Notes under the pieces: generated by a model
Told to the model about the DNA's origin: nothing
What the model saw: only the letters and a program-made list of their open reading frames with translations
Databases searched by the model: none
Part shown: positions 47,501-57,679 of the stretch, piece by piece
Position numbering within the stretch: position 1 is the first letter of the stretch
Layout of the letters: each line of letters opens with the position of its first letter
Assembly: GCA_959347315.1 (NCBI GenBank)
Contig: OY365813.1
Coordinates: forward strand, 33,646,995-33,710,994
From: Bimastos eiseni
Taxonomy: Eukaryota > Annelida > Clitellata > Crassiclitellata > Lumbricidae
DNA length: 64,000 bases
Reading direction: 5' to 3'
Program-made: the position numbers and the translations under genes

Positions 47501-49898
47501 CCTCATGCCAATGTCTGCCCAAGGGCCATATAGCATAGAAACTGCTCCTCTTCGCTTTTCCTTCTATAATATTTTCCTTCTTTTCTTCTTCTCCTTATTC
47601 TCCTCCTTCACATTTTCATCCTTATCCTTCTCTCCTCCTTCTCCTCCTCCATCATCTCATTATTCTTCTCCTCCTCTTCGTTCTTCTTCATCTCCATCTT
47701 CATATGAATATTATCTTCTTTCTCTTCCTCTTACCCTTTATTTTCTATCTCACCTTTCACTTCTTTCTCTTCATCCCCTCCTCCACCTCTCCCTCTTTTT
47801 ATCGGATATCTTCTCTTACTTAATTGTTGGCTTTCAGCCCCAATTACGACCGGTTTCATCACCACTCCAAGCTTCACTCCTTCCACCTACAACCCTAACA
47901 GGCCACCCTCTGGGGAAGCACGGACTGTGCCAGTCACTCAGATACCAGGCGAACGAAACACGGCTTGCCCAAGTACGTTTCAACGATTCATAACAGTTAA
48001 TCATTCAATCGAATCATAATTTATATATCGCCCCTACAGATTCATCCGCAGGCCGGACGGAATTACTTTATATCGTGTTGTCATTAATATTCCAAGTGTT
48101 AGAAAATTAAATGCTTGTCATAATATTATTATGACGTGCAATCTGTTTTGCGCAGAGCGAGGTGTGCCTAATTAAGTTAAGGTAGGCCTAGCAAAACTCA
48201 AGAACTAAAGTAAAGCTAGAGGAGACGTGTAATAAATCACGGCAATCTAAGGCAAGATGATAAAAAAGGCAGAGGTAAGGTGTGTCAACGCAACGTGGAA
48301 TTAGGAAGGTAAGATAAATTTTGAAATGTGGTTTGATATCAAGCTAAGGGTGGCCCGTAGGCCTACAGCAATGGATAACACACTGGGGAGCAGAGCTGAG
48401 GATCCGAGTTTGATACCCTGCCCGCGGTGTTGGTTCAATTATATTTTGTGTGTAACGTAATGGGCGCCCTGCATGGCTACCGATATCTTTCGTTCATATG
48501 TGTGTGTGATCATAAAGCGTTGCTGTAAGTTTTGTAATTGCTTTTGAGAAAATAAACGGAAATAATAATGATAAGTGTATTTATGATGTTCAGTTTGTTG
48601 ATTAAAGTTCTTGAGATTGGAGTTGGACTTGGCGTCTCATGCGGTTTCGTCATTTTCGTCCTCTTAAGTGTTGTCATCTATCTGTGCGTTGAAAACAGGT
48701 GATTTTGGCTTCTACTACTAGCACTTCTTGCACTCGGTATAATTATCTTAATCGGGATCCGCTCGATAATACGAAGGTTCGATAGTCTGAAGATTTTATA
48801 CTCCGACATCAATTTAACTAGAAGCTGGATTAATTGACGACGAGGATGTGCACAACTGGGAGAGGAATTGATGGGGAAAAGTCATGCCTAACTGGAAGCT
48901 GGATGAATGAAAAGAATGGTGCAATGCAGCATCTAGCCAAACAATTATTTTCATCAATTCAGCTACTAAGCCTATAAAGACCGCAATCTTAATTATCGCC
49001 CATCTACTGGACACCATGCAATCTTCGGACTATCGAACCTTTGGACTATCAAACCTTCGGACTATAGACACAGACCCATTTGAATTATCGGTAAGTGTGG
49101 CTAGGAAATATACGCACAGACCTCTCTCTCTTAAGCACACGACTGGAAAGTACCTATGTAACGTCGTGTCAATAGTTTTAAGGCGATATTCGGGCTCATG
49201 ACGTTTCACATCTTGTCGACATAACTATAGCTATATGTAGCTGATTTGTCAACTTTAAGCTATGGAGGTATATTGAAGGATATATATGTCAGCAAAAATA
49301 AAAAAATGCCTATGGAGATTTACAGCATCGTTTTAAAATGGAAGCAACTTTTGTAATGGTCCTATATCTATGTTTAATAGGCTGAGACTGCTCCTGAACA
49401 GTTTCTCTGAGGGGCTCTTTAACCGTTTAACGAGCAGCGTGTACTAAAGTTTAAGGCATAATCAATAGTACTGGTCGTTGTAGGGTTAATATAAAAAAGA
49501 AATCAGAATGAATTTACGAGTGAAACACTACAGCGTCTTCTTTTTGTCTATTGCCTATACATGTAACTCGAATGGAAAGACTATAATTATCTGCCGTTGC
49601 CATATCTCCCTATATAAACATCATAACCTTCTGGCTGTGAATGCCCAGGTCACTGAGACAGTACAAGAGAGCGAATATAGAACAAACCCGGAGTCAAAAG
49701 AATACACATCACCAGAACAAGAGTCAGAATCGTACGGCTGCTGCAGATACACCAGTCGTTCAGCCTTCTTCGTCGACCGAATACGAGCAGCCTGGGATGC
49801 AAAGTTCACGTCGAGACTACGCAAGGATAGATCCGTACAGCCGTATAAGTTCGGCAGAAACAGAGACCTCTGACTACTACGAAAGACCTTTGACTTAA
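38423..49898 (+). CDS. array gene B: Cys-rich membrane protein paralogous to gene A (gene span)
   Basis: Head-to-tail paralogue of gene A. Eight cysteine-rich exons (38423, 39613, 40898, 42460, 43681, 44757, 45710, 46848), all phase 1-1, lead to a transmembrane exon (48608-48698, phase 1 to 2) and a tail exon (49649-49898, phase 2, TAA). Joined, they give about 397 codons without a signal peptide. The ectodomain units are as diverse as gene A exons 2-6 and lack the homogeneous 105-bp expansion. No signal-peptide exon was identified: a hydrophobic MTIYIACSVGLALLIIYY frame at 36403 lacks a suitable phase-1 donor and runs into the LINE. The different tail implies a different intracellular partner from gene A. 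Confidence 0.75.
39613..39720 (+). CDS. gene B Cys-rich exon
   Basis: 108 bp, phase 1-1, donor GTCAGT. Encodes CGVRCTSCNIIGEVCQQCVT, then SFGPIFSGSDKGSCG. Confidence 0.87.
40898..41011 (+). CDS. gene B Cys-rich exon
   Basis: 114 bp, phase 1-1, donor GTAAGT. Encodes CVTLGENCVGGCDRNGARQC, then DRCDSGFGLTNGNTTC; lengthened first loop. Confidence 0.88.
41757..43038 (+). repeat. duplicated block D, copy 1
   Basis: About 1.28 kb nearly identical to 46140-47404, including one cysteine-rich exon and its flanks. Same orientation, 4383 bp apart. Confidence 0.9.
42460..42555 (+). CDS. gene B Cys-rich exon (twin of 46848)
   Basis: 96 bp, phase 1-1, acceptor attttgtag, donor GTTAGT. Encodes CVPNCLSCDTNITYCDVCDA, then SYFFYPNRTCG. 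Confidence 0.88.
43507..43536 (+). repeat. (TA)n palindromic microsatellite
   Basis: tatatatatacatatatgtatata, intronic in gene B. Confidence 0.85.
43681..43785 (+). CDS. gene B Cys-rich exon
   Basis: 105 bp, phase 1-1, acceptor gttatttcag, donor GTACGT. Encodes CALHCTQFGCNQRGADKCDK, then CNDGYGLTLTKTCE; the gene B unit closest to the gene A 105-bp cassette. Confidence 0.9.
43965..44100 (-). mobile_element. tRNA-derived SINE (family 2), reverse
   Basis: Minus strand: A box TGGCCAATTGGTTAGAGC, B box GGGTTTAACCCTCG, then body cttgagcaagtcttttgcgc, as at 16955. Confidence 0.65.
44757..44858 (+). CDS. gene B Cys-rich exon
   Basis: 102 bp, phase 1-1, donor GTAAGT. Encodes CATNCAFGCAVNGAGHCDRC, then DMGFALTPTNTCV. 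Confidence 0.9.
45710..45811 (+). CDS. gene B Cys-rich exon
   Basis: 102 bp, phase 1-1, acceptor ttattgtag. Encodes CSPNCNISAGCVTPNTCTSC, then NFGYGRLPNGTCD with two sequons. Confidence 0.9.
46140..47404 (+). repeat. duplicated block D, copy 2
   Basis: Twin of 41757-43038. Unique to this copy is a 30-bp palindrome at 46258-46287. Its right end joins repeat R1 copy 2 without a gap. Confidence 0.9.
46848..46943 (+). CDS. gene B Cys-rich exon (twin of 42460)
   Basis: 96 bp, phase 1-1. Differs from 42460 in two residues (SYSFYP for the ASYFFYP region). Last unit before the membrane exon. Confidence 0.88.
47403..47896 (+). repeat. dispersed repeat R1, copy 2
   Basis: Near-identical to 34314-34811, same strand, 13.1 kb downstream; fused to the end of duplicated block D copy 2. 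Confidence 0.88.
48350..48580 (+). mobile_element. tRNA-derived SINE (family 3)
   Basis: A-box-like GGTGGCCCGTAGGCCTACAG and B-box-like CGAGTTTGATACCCTG, then an AT-rich 3' end with aataaacggaaataataatg. It ends just before the gene B transmembrane exon. Confidence 0.5.
48608..48698 (+). CDS. gene B transmembrane exon
   Basis: Entered in phase 1 through gttgattaaag and left in phase 2 at AACAG|GTGATT (91 bp), which matches both neighbours. Encodes LEIGVGLGVSCGFVIFVLLS, then VVIYLCVEN: a single membrane helix. A nearer consensus acceptor (gttcag, exon from 48594) is phase 2 and would not fit the preceding phase-1 cassette. Confidence 0.75.
48755..49075 (+). mobile_element. foldback MITE with CGATAGTCCGAAGGTTC-type ends
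   Basis: Starts gctcgataatacgaaggttc and ends with the inverted form (aatcttcggactatcgaacc); inside are GAAGCTGGATTGA units in opposite orientations. Lies in the last intron of gene B. Relatives at 50260, 55965 and 62463. Confidence 0.7.
49649..49898 (+). CDS. gene B cytoplasmic tail exon
   Basis: Acceptor aatgcccag, phase 2 entry completing an Arg codon, 83 codons to TAA at 49896-49898. The tail starts basic (RSLRQYKRANIEQTRSQKN), is rich in Gln/Ser, then carries EYEQP, DYARIDPYSRI and SDYYERPLT. YARI and YSRI fit the Y-x-x-hydrophobic sorting motif; they are not strict ITIMs because the residue at -2 is Arg or Asp. Other frames here end early or are unrelated. Confidence 0.8.
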
Positions 49899-51110
49899 TG
49901 CTTTGTGGTTTATCATGGACGCTGGTATGTATACATCTTCGTTTATTAGACAAAACTGATACACCGCAGTAAGTATGTATGAAGCGAGACTTGGATGTCG
50001 ACGCATTGGGTCTGATTTTAGTTCATTTCTATTCTATTCATTGCAACTTTGTCAGTAGGCCTATACCTTTAAAATTAGGCCTACTCCTTAAACTCTGTTA
50101 ATAGGCCTGCGCTGAGACCGGGAATAACACACTGGGAGTCAAAGTGGGTTTCACCCTCTAGCATTATTAAATGATTGTTGTGGAGGATATTGAAGCGCTC
50201 AAGCAAGATCAATGAACATTTTCATCCCAAAATGCCAGTGACTAGGCCTATGACTAGGTGTCCGCTCGATAGCCCGAAGGTTCTCTAATCCGACATTAAT
50301 TTAACTGGAACCTAGCTTAATTGATGAAAAGAATGTGTAAAACTGGGAGCTGGATTGATATGAAAAGAATCATGCCTAATTGGAAGCTGGATGAATTAAA
50401 AGAATTATGCAATCCAGCTTCTAACAAACATAATTCTTCTCATCAGTCCAGCTCTTATCATTTATCCACCGGTCATCATGCAATCTTCGGACTATTGAAC
50501 CTTCGGACTATCGAACCTTCGGACTATCGATACAGAACCCTATGACTATTGTGATTCAGGCGCTACGTGTTTATCAGAGACGGCCAGTCGTTGTCTGCAT
50601 CAGTGACTCTTAACTAACCTGTGTGCCGCGGCAAACTACTGTGCAAGTGTGCCGGGGAAAAAATCTAATAGGCTATCTTATTAATTAATTAATGATAGTA
50701 ATTCAAAACAAAACTCTACAAAAGATATATAACGGTTTTCAAAAAGAACATTTGTTCAATTGATATGATGTTTTACTGTGGTCCAAGCTTCTAAAGACTA
50801 TGCCATTATAATCTACAAAGAGATAAATAAAGATCTTTCAAAAAGCAAATCTGTTCAATTGACGAGGTTTTTTACTGTGTCATTTAATGGCAAGTATTTT
50901 TAAGTGTGCCGCTAAAATTTAGTTCTTTCTTAATGTGCTACAAGCCAATAAAGGTTGGGAATCATTAATCTGCACAATAGATGTAATGTAATGGTAAACT
51001 GCCATGCACAGAGAGGCAAGGGATGCATACATATATATTATATATATTATATACATATGATTTAAATCAGTTTAAATAATTAATTTAAGTGGATTTATTT
51101 GACTACAATT
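49899..51110. other. gene B 3' flank and repeats
   Basis: No exon seen. ATTAAA at 50166-50171 and AATAAA at 50826-50831 are possible polyadenylation signals for gene B. A foldback MITE is listed separately. Confidence 0.4.
50260..50541 (+). mobile_element. foldback MITE with CGATAGTCCGAAGGTTC-type ends
   Basis: tccgctcgatagcccgaagg at the left, ggactatcgaaccttcgg repeated at the right, GAAGCTGGATTGATG units between. Closest to the copy at 48755. Confidence 0.75.
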
Positions 51111-51440
51111 TCTTTGACTTGGTATAATCCACGTGAAGGTGCTGCCCTACGATTGGGGTGAAGTTGCGCTGTAGCAATTTAAAGTCTTATAGTTAAAAAA
51201 CAAAGTGCTTGCACACAAGCATGAAGAATATATTTATTCGCTAGATGGCACCAACGTCGACAATTCAATCGTAGTTGTGCCTGTTGCTTTTTCATTAAAG
51301 CCATTTTAAAGGAACTTGATCCCGAATAAACACTGAAAAACTGAGTTTCTCATTATTTTACTGGTTTTGGCAAGTTTTATTCGCTCATCTGCCTTTAATT
51401 CACCATTTATTAATATTTTTGGTAATTTATCGTTTTAACA
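51110..51440 (+). repeat. unit-specific repeat U, copy 1
   Basis: gctgccctacgattg, tagatggcacc, actgagtttctcattatttt and attcgctcatctg appear in the same order at 55060-55400 and, more weakly, at 63340-63560. Confidence 0.75.
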
Positions 51441-51570
51441 AATTCCCAATTTCCGACCACTGTTACATAACTAAGCAGAAGTTGAGGCGATTTATCGTTT
51501 TGGAGTCCCAAATTCATTATACGCAAGGTGGCCACTTGATCATGATCAGGGTAAAATATGGTTTTAGCCC

Positions 51571-52475
51571 CGGTAATTAGATAAAAGTGTATTTTAACGT
51601 ATTTTATTAGGGATCAACCCGAATCATCGAAACCCGAAAACGCTGAAAAGGCCAAAAAGCCTGATTTCCCGGAAAAATGCATTATACTATTCAAAATCGC
51701 TGAACTGTCTCAAAACAGCGTGATTCATTCATCAATTCAGCTGCTACATAAATTCTTTTAATGGATCCAGCTTCCATTTAAGCAAAATCCTTTTCGTTTT
51801 CGGGGATACGACCGAAAGCAGTTTCGGCGATTCGGATTTCGGCGATTCGCTGCGCTCCCGTTTATTATACCACAGTGCTTCTAGTGTATTTTAGCACACT
51901 TTACTACTTGATGTGAATAGATGTCCAGCTATAGCTTAAATGGAGACTGGCTCGATGAAAAAGTATAATGTGCAAGTAGAAATTGAACTGATGAAAGAAA
52001 TTATGCTTAGATAGAAGCTGGGTCGATTAAATATCATGCTTTATTGACACGATATTGTTGTTACGATGGACGTAGAATCAATGTAAACAAAGCCAATTGA
52101 TGAAAAAAATATACCGAAATAGAAGCTGGATTGATGAAAAGAAATATATTTAAATGAAACCTGGATCAAGGAAGAGAAATATTCATCAAAGGTGAAAATA
52201 TCATGCATAATTAGAAGTTCAATTGATGACAAAAATGACGTTGCTATGAAATCTAGTGGAATTTCTGATCAACATTGTGTTTAATTAAATACTCTAAAGC
52301 ACACTTCAAAATTCCTTTTAGCGATCCAGCTTCCATTTAAGCAAAGTTATTACCATCAATCCAGTTTCTACTTACAAAATACATGATATAATAAAGGAAA
52401 TAATTATATACGCTAAAATAGACAGCAAGCACACGAGGTAATAAAATACATTAAAATACACTTTTACCGGTAATT
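51571..52475 (+). mobile_element. ~0.9-kb foldback element with ~35-bp terminal inverted repeats
   Basis: Left end gataaaagtgtattttaacg..ttatta (51571-51610) is the inverse of the right end taataaaataca..acttttaccgg (52439-52475). The interior carries GAAGCTGGATTGATGA units in both orientations. No transposase frame is seen, so it is non-autonomous. Ends about 370 bp before zinc-finger gene 1. Confidence 0.7.
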
Positions 52476-52843
52476 ATTCTATGTGTAAGGCCCGTTTTCA
52501 GTTCCATGTTGGTTAAGGTCATGTTTGCCGTATTGTGGATTGGTTAGGGTCAGGTTGAGCCTAGTGTTTCAAGACTGTTCGGACAAAATGACAAAACCTT
52601 AGGTCGCAGAAGTAATTTCTCCTTGAATTTGCTTTGAATCTGCTTATTACTGGTGTGGTGTGGCATAGCAGATATTTGAACTGAATTGCTACATTTGATC
52701 ACATTACCTGACTATGGCAAATATAACCAAGGACTTGGAATATTAGAATTTTGTTAGCAGACTATTGTCAGATTACAATAACTTTTGTAAATTGTCAAAG
52801 TTGTGAATATACAGTTTTGATGATTTTTATTAAAGATTTGAAG

Positions 52844-53878
52844 ATGAACGAAGGAATCATTCAGGATGAAAAGGAAATTGCTTGTGAATATTGTAACATA
52901 GTTTTTGGATCAAGACTTTGGCTAAGAATTCACAAATGCTCTAAACGATACAGGTGCAATTTATGCCATAAGGCATTTGTCAGTAAAGGTAGTCTCGACA
53001 ACCATACCAAGATCCACACTGAAAAACCTTGCCAATGCAATATATGTTGCAAGACATTTAGTAATAAGGGCAATATGATAAATCATACAACTATCCACAG
53101 TGGAGAAAAACCATTCCAATGCAGTTTGTGTTACAAGGCATTTGCAAGGAAGGGGGTGCTGGAAAACCATAAACTAATCCACACTGGTAAAAAAGCACAC
53201 AAGTGCAATTTTTGTAGCAAGGCATTTACACAGAAATGTGATCTGAATAGACATGCTAAAACGCACTCTGGAGCAAAGCCATACCATTGCAATTTGTGTC
53301 ACAAGGCATTTGCAAGTGGGGACAGCATCCAAAGGCACATGAGAATACATTCTGGAGAAAAGCCATACAATGGTGATTTATATGACACAGCACTTACACA
53401 AAGTTCAACTCTCAAACGTCATGCACTTGTAACATGCTACACTAAAGAAGCATTACATCAGAGTGATTTAAGTCATAGTGTTGAATCGAACATAATGGAG
53501 AGACGCCTTGGATGCCCTTCAGATAGGAGATTCAACTTACTTACTTATGATCAATGTTATATTCATGGCAGAGTTTCGTTAATAACAGAAATCACGGCAG
53601 GACTTTCAAAACAACAGAAGACTATTCAACCAATTCCTGATATTAAACATCATCTTCCTGGAGATCATTGGACAATTAACTTTGATGAAAATTCTGTTGT
53701 GTTGAGACTTTTTGGATGTGGAATTTGTGATGAGTTGTTTGAAATAGAAAAGGAATTTACAGAACACTGCAGGCATCACTTTGACATTCGAATGCATGAC
53801 GCATTTATTGATTTATGTAAACATCTTTCAACTTGTTCTTGTGAAGAAGCAAGCAATTTTGCTACAATATCAGTTTGA
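52844..53878 (+). CDS. C2H2 zinc-finger protein, copy 1
   Basis: An intronless frame of 344 codons from ATG at 52844 (in-frame ATG at 52820 would add eight residues; the ttttattaaag between them is a possible splice acceptor shared by all copies). It opens MNEGIIQDEKE, then a C2HC-type finger (CEYCNIVF..HKC) and five canonical C2H2 fingers, two joined by the HSGEKP linker or close to it. Next is a dead finger (YNGDLYD, cysteines lost), a linker and a C-terminal atypical finger CGICDELFEIEKEFTEHCRHH with SCSCEE. Tandem fingers normally bind DNA in the nucleus. Target unknown; no KRAB, SCAN or BTB domain. Compared with copy 2 it has three fewer canonical fingers. Confidence 0.88.
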   Translation: MNEGIIQDEKEIACEYCNIVFGSRLWLRIHKCSKRYRCNLCHKAFVSKGSLDNHTKIHTEKPCQCNICCKTFSNKGNMINHTTIHSGEKPFQCSLCYKAFARKGVLENHKLIHTGKKAHKCNFCSKAFTQKCDLNRHAKTHSGAKPYHCNLCHKAFASGDSIQRHMRIHSGEKPYNGDLYDTALTQSSTLKRHALVTCYTKEALHQSDLSHSVESNIMERRLGCPSDRRFNLLTYDQCYIHGRVSLITEITAGLSKQQKTIQPIPDIKHHLPGDHWTINFDENSVVLRLFGCGICDELFEIEKEFTEHCRHHFDIRMHDAFIDLCKHLSTCSCEEASNFATISV

Positions 53879-54172
53879 TCAACAACTTTTAAATCATAAA
53901 CTCTTTCTTTGCATACAATGTACCTTTCATGTCATCTTATGAGACTGCACTACTGGTCTAAAGTCAGGTGTAAATTCTTGAATGCATTTGCTGCAGTTTT
54001 CAAGAATCTTTTTATTGTTCGTGGCCATCTCATAATTGTGTAAGAAAATCATTGCTGACGTTGATTAATTTGATTCCAAAAGACAGCATTACTTCTGTAT
54101 AGACTAGGTTTGTTTGGAGTATATCTGTCGAGGCCTCGAGGATGCTATGCTAACATGCTTACACATGGTGTC

Positions 54173-54207
<35 letters not shown>

Positions 54208-54238
54208 GTGTGTGTGTGTGTGTGCTTGTGTGTGTATA
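54173..54238 (+). repeat. (TA)n(TG)n microsatellite
   Basis: Compound repeat 3' of zinc-finger copy 1; homologous TG tracts follow copies 2 and 3. Confidence 0.95.
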
Positions 54239-54479
54239 TATTTGTTAAATGCTAAGCCTATGTTCTACTTGACACTAGATGTCTAACATAGACTGCTGTC
54301 CTTGTAGATATTTTGTTATACTGAACTAAGATGATTTCTGGAACTGTCCTGATTTAGCTCCAATCCCCAAAATGACATGCCTTAACATGAGTGCTGCTTG
54401 CGATGAATGACACGTTTATTGAAGTTATCTGCTAAGAATATCAATGGATTGTATGTACACTCTTAGCAATAATTCATTC

Positions 54480-54570
54480 ATTCATTCATTACTGAGATTT
54501 ATATAGCGCCCCTTCAAGGCTACTACTCAGGAGCGCTCCCGACTTCAGCACGTTTTAAAAGAACAGTTTT
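54480..54570 (-). mobile_element. LINE family 2 3' end, reverse
   Basis: (attc)n followed by tttatatagcgccccttcaagg and ggagcgctcccgac: the reverse complement of the 16160 and 30245 ends. Confidence 0.6.
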
Positions 54571-54584
54571 ATTATATAGGTAAT

Positions 54585-54672
54585 GCCCACATACACACAT
54601 ACACACACACATACAAACATACATACACACACATGCACACACACATACATACACACATACACACACATATAT
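54585..54672 (+). repeat. (CA)n / CATA repeat
   Basis: acacac/acatac tract; apparent Thr-His frames are artefacts. Confidence 0.93.
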
Positions 54673-54929
54673 ACATTGTACACGTACATTATGTGTGCAT
54701 GCGTGCTTGGAAGTGTGAAGATGTTAGCGATGTGTCCTAACCCTGGTCTTTCAGTGAGAGGTCTACCTTGTTATGCTGTGCGCAATGCAGCGCTTATTTC
54801 AACAAGCTCTGTTTTACGACAATTTGAAAATACTTTTTAATAAGAGTGGAGCTTCTGCGGCCGAAAGTTCGTCCTAAAAATGCAAAGAAAAATGACTTCT
54901 GCTGCCGAAAGGTCTTTGTATGTATGCCT

Positions 54930-55030
54930 AAAAACGACACTGATCCTGACCCTAAGCGACCCTCACTTTTCATAATCTGATCCTAACCGACCCTCATGAT
55001 GCCTAGCATATACCCTAGACGACCGTCACG
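54930..55030 (+). repeat. ~31-bp CTGACCCTAACCGACCCTCA minisatellite, copy 1
   Basis: Three diverged units of tgatcctaaccgaccctca plus a tgatgccta spacer. The same minisatellite occurs at 63840-63935. Confidence 0.7.
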
Positions 55031-55059
55031 AAGCATATTACAAATTTAAAATGTTTTAA

Positions 55060-55400
55060 CAGTGCGCATGCGCTACCATTGGTAGCGAAAGTGGTGCCTT
55101 ACGATTGTCGCGAGTAGCGCATCAGCAATTCCAAATCTTATGATCAAAATTTCTTTCATACTTGCTCGAAAGTAGTCATTCGAAAGATGGCAGCAGAATC
55201 AGCAATCCAATTTTAGTTGTAACTTTTGCTTTTTAATCATTGCCATTTTATATGAGTTTGAGGCCTAAGGAACACTTAAATAAACTGAGTTTCTCATTAC
55301 TTTACTGATTTTGTGTAAGTTTTTTTTCGAGCATATGCATTTAACTAACCATGTTATTGGCAATTTATCGTTTTAGCGTCCAAAATTCCGTCCAAAATTC
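55060..55400 (+). repeat. unit-specific repeat U, copy 2
   Basis: gtgccttacgattgtcgcga, aagatggcagcag, aactgagtttctcattactt in the same order as 51110-51440. Confidence 0.75.
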
Positions 55401-55964
55401 CTATGTATCCCAAATTCACGGTAGCAATAAACACCGAAACGGCAGAAAAGATACCGAAAAGGCAACGAAAAGAACATTTACGTGATTACGAGGACATTAT
55501 ATCGGTAAATGCGAAGAATATAGTCCTGTAGTAAACAATAAGACCGCCTTTAAATGCGATCAAATAGAGCGCTGATAGTTACGTCGCAGTAAGAAAGTAA
55601 CAACGCAACCAAATTGTTGATGAAAAGAGTGCCGTTCAATGGAAGCTGGATAGATTAGAAGAATTTTGTCTATCTAAATACAATAGCTGAAACCTTTTTC
55701 GATGTGTCAGGCTGACTACCTGCTCTCTATTTGAACGCATTTCGGGGCGGCCATATTGTTTACTATAGGGGACTATATTCTTCATTGTTTTAATTAAAAA
55801 CTGGTAGTTATCGATTTAACGTCCCAAACTCATCCACTTTCTCGTTTTAGTGCTCCAAATTCATTGCATCTGATTAAGGCGACTTCGTGCTTGGTTGCCT
55901 GTTGTGACATCAATACAATATTTTTCATCAATCAAGCTTGCATTTGAACACGATTCTTTTCATC

Positions 55965-56165
55965 GGTCTCCGCTCGCTAATCCGAAGGTTCGATAGTCCG
56001 AAGATTCTATACTCCGACATTAATTTAACTAGAAGCTGGATTAATTGCTGAAAAGAGTGTATAAAACTGGAAGCTGGATTGATATAAAAATAATCATGCC
56101 CTAATGGAAGCTGGATGATTGATAAGAAAGCAAAATTCTTTTCATCAATCCGGCTACCATTAAAA
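55965..56165 (+). mobile_element. foldback MITE, left part only
   Basis: gctcgctaatccgaaggttc and gatagtccgaagattc then GAAGCTGGATTGATA units; the right half is replaced by the LINE at 56190. Confidence 0.7.
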
Positions 56166-56189
56166 CCGCCTCGGCATGCACATCCAATC

Positions 56190-56992
56190 TCAATAAATTA
56201 TCCGTCATGCAGAAAAAAAGCTATAAGATTTATGACCGGGTTGCCATTTAATGCTCACACTAGCAAAGTATTTAAAGCAAATAGGCTTCTGTCAATCATC
56301 CAGATCTAAAAATTGCAAATAGCCAAATTTATGTTTCGAAATAGTCGAAAAAAAATTACCTAATATATTTCACCAATACTTTTGTTATAACATGAGCTCC
56401 ATACACCGCGCCATAAGAAGTCCTCACGTCTTAATGGTTCCCTTTGCCAGAACTAATGCTAGATTAGTATCTATTCTAGGTCCCAGAATTTGGAATGCTA
56501 TTCCAGCCACCATTTACTTGTCATGCAGCATTAACTCCTTTAGAACCAAAATTATTTCTCATATTCTTGACCAATGTAAGGACAATTACCTAGCTACATA
56601 AATAAGATAACCTCTATCAACTAATTCTTTGTTGTATCTATTGTTGGGCCTTTTCACGTACTAGCTGCAGTCTGTTAGTTAAGACTAGTTAAGTTTTTGT
56701 TTGTACACCATTTAATCCACCATTTAATCTATTATTTTTTCCTTAATCTTCTCATACCGGCTATCTCTATTCTATAATTATGACCTATCCTACTAGGTGG
56801 CCCTAACTTGCGGGACCTTTGGTACCTGATTGGGTCTCTTAAGCTTATCTCAACTTCCTTGCTCACTCCATAACTACTTCTCTTCATTTTCAACTAGAAT
56901 TGACTTATTTACTATTTAGTTGTAGCTTTGTAGTAAATTGTTGCATATAATGCTGATCAGCCAAATAAATTTATTTTGATTGATTGATTGAT
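56190..56992 (+). mobile_element. LINE ORF2 C-terminal fragment with (GATT)n tail
   Basis: Encodes RKKAIRFMTGLPFNAHTSKV, then FKANRLLSI and, after a frameshift, RTNARLVSILGPRIWNAIPA: the conserved end of Jockey/CR1-type ORF2. It ends ttgattgattgatt at about 56992. 5' truncated; it interrupts the MITE at 55965. Confidence 0.78.
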
Positions 56993-57679
56993 ATGATCCT
57001 TTTCATCGATCAGGCTTCCATTTAAGCATGATTCCTCTCATCAATACAGTTTCTACTTGCTCAGCCTTACTTTCATCGATCCTGCCTCCATTTAAGCTAC
57101 AATTCACAGATCCAACAATGTTACGCTAAAACACACGATACAGTCAAAGAAATAATTAAATATGTAAAAATACAAAAATACAGGATATGAACTATGAAAT
57201 GATTCAACACACTAAATTACAGTTTTTCCAAAAGTTTTTTTTTGTCTAAAGAGGAATACTTAATATGACATAATTTATCAACTTAGAAAGGCATATGTTC
57301 TTTCCTATAATATATTGTATTGCCGTTATCAGCTCCGTGTTGGCTGAGGTCAGGTTCAGCCTCGTGTGGATTGTTTCGGTCAGGTTCGGCTAGGGTCAGG
57401 GTTTGAGTTAATGTCATCATTTGACAAATTGTGATAACCTTAGGTTGCAGAAATAAATTTTTAATTGCATAATAATAAATTATGTCTGCTAATGACTGTT
57501 GTGGAGAGTTTAATTATTTTGGGCTTATTGCTGCATTTCACAATTAGTAGTAAAGTAAAACCAAGTACTTGAAACATTTACATTTTAGCAGAGTATTGTC
57601 AGATTACAATTGAACTTATAAATTGTTGAATGTCACTAATCCAGACTTTTGCATGATTTTTTTAATTAAAGATCTGAAG

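Larger units (their letters stand above)
53879..57640. other. flank between zinc-finger copies 1 and 2
   Basis: Repeats only: TG microsatellite 54173, LINE tail 54480 (reverse), CA tract 54585, CCTAACC minisatellite 54930, repeat U 55060, MITE 55965 and LINE 56190. The last 350 bp before copy 2 match the flank upstream of copy 1 (gttggctgaggtcagg, gattacaat..). Confidence 0.6.

Noticed and set aside
47902..47972. Possible extra gene B exon between aacag and GTACGT
   Set aside because: 71 bp entering in phase 1 would leave in phase 0, which does not fit the phase-1 acceptor of the transmembrane exon; it also sits at a repeat junction.
52751..52843. Upstream extension of zinc-finger copy 1 to 52751
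   Set aside because: The frame is open but begins at a TTG, not an ATG, and the segment resembles the untranslated or intronic flank shared with copy 2.
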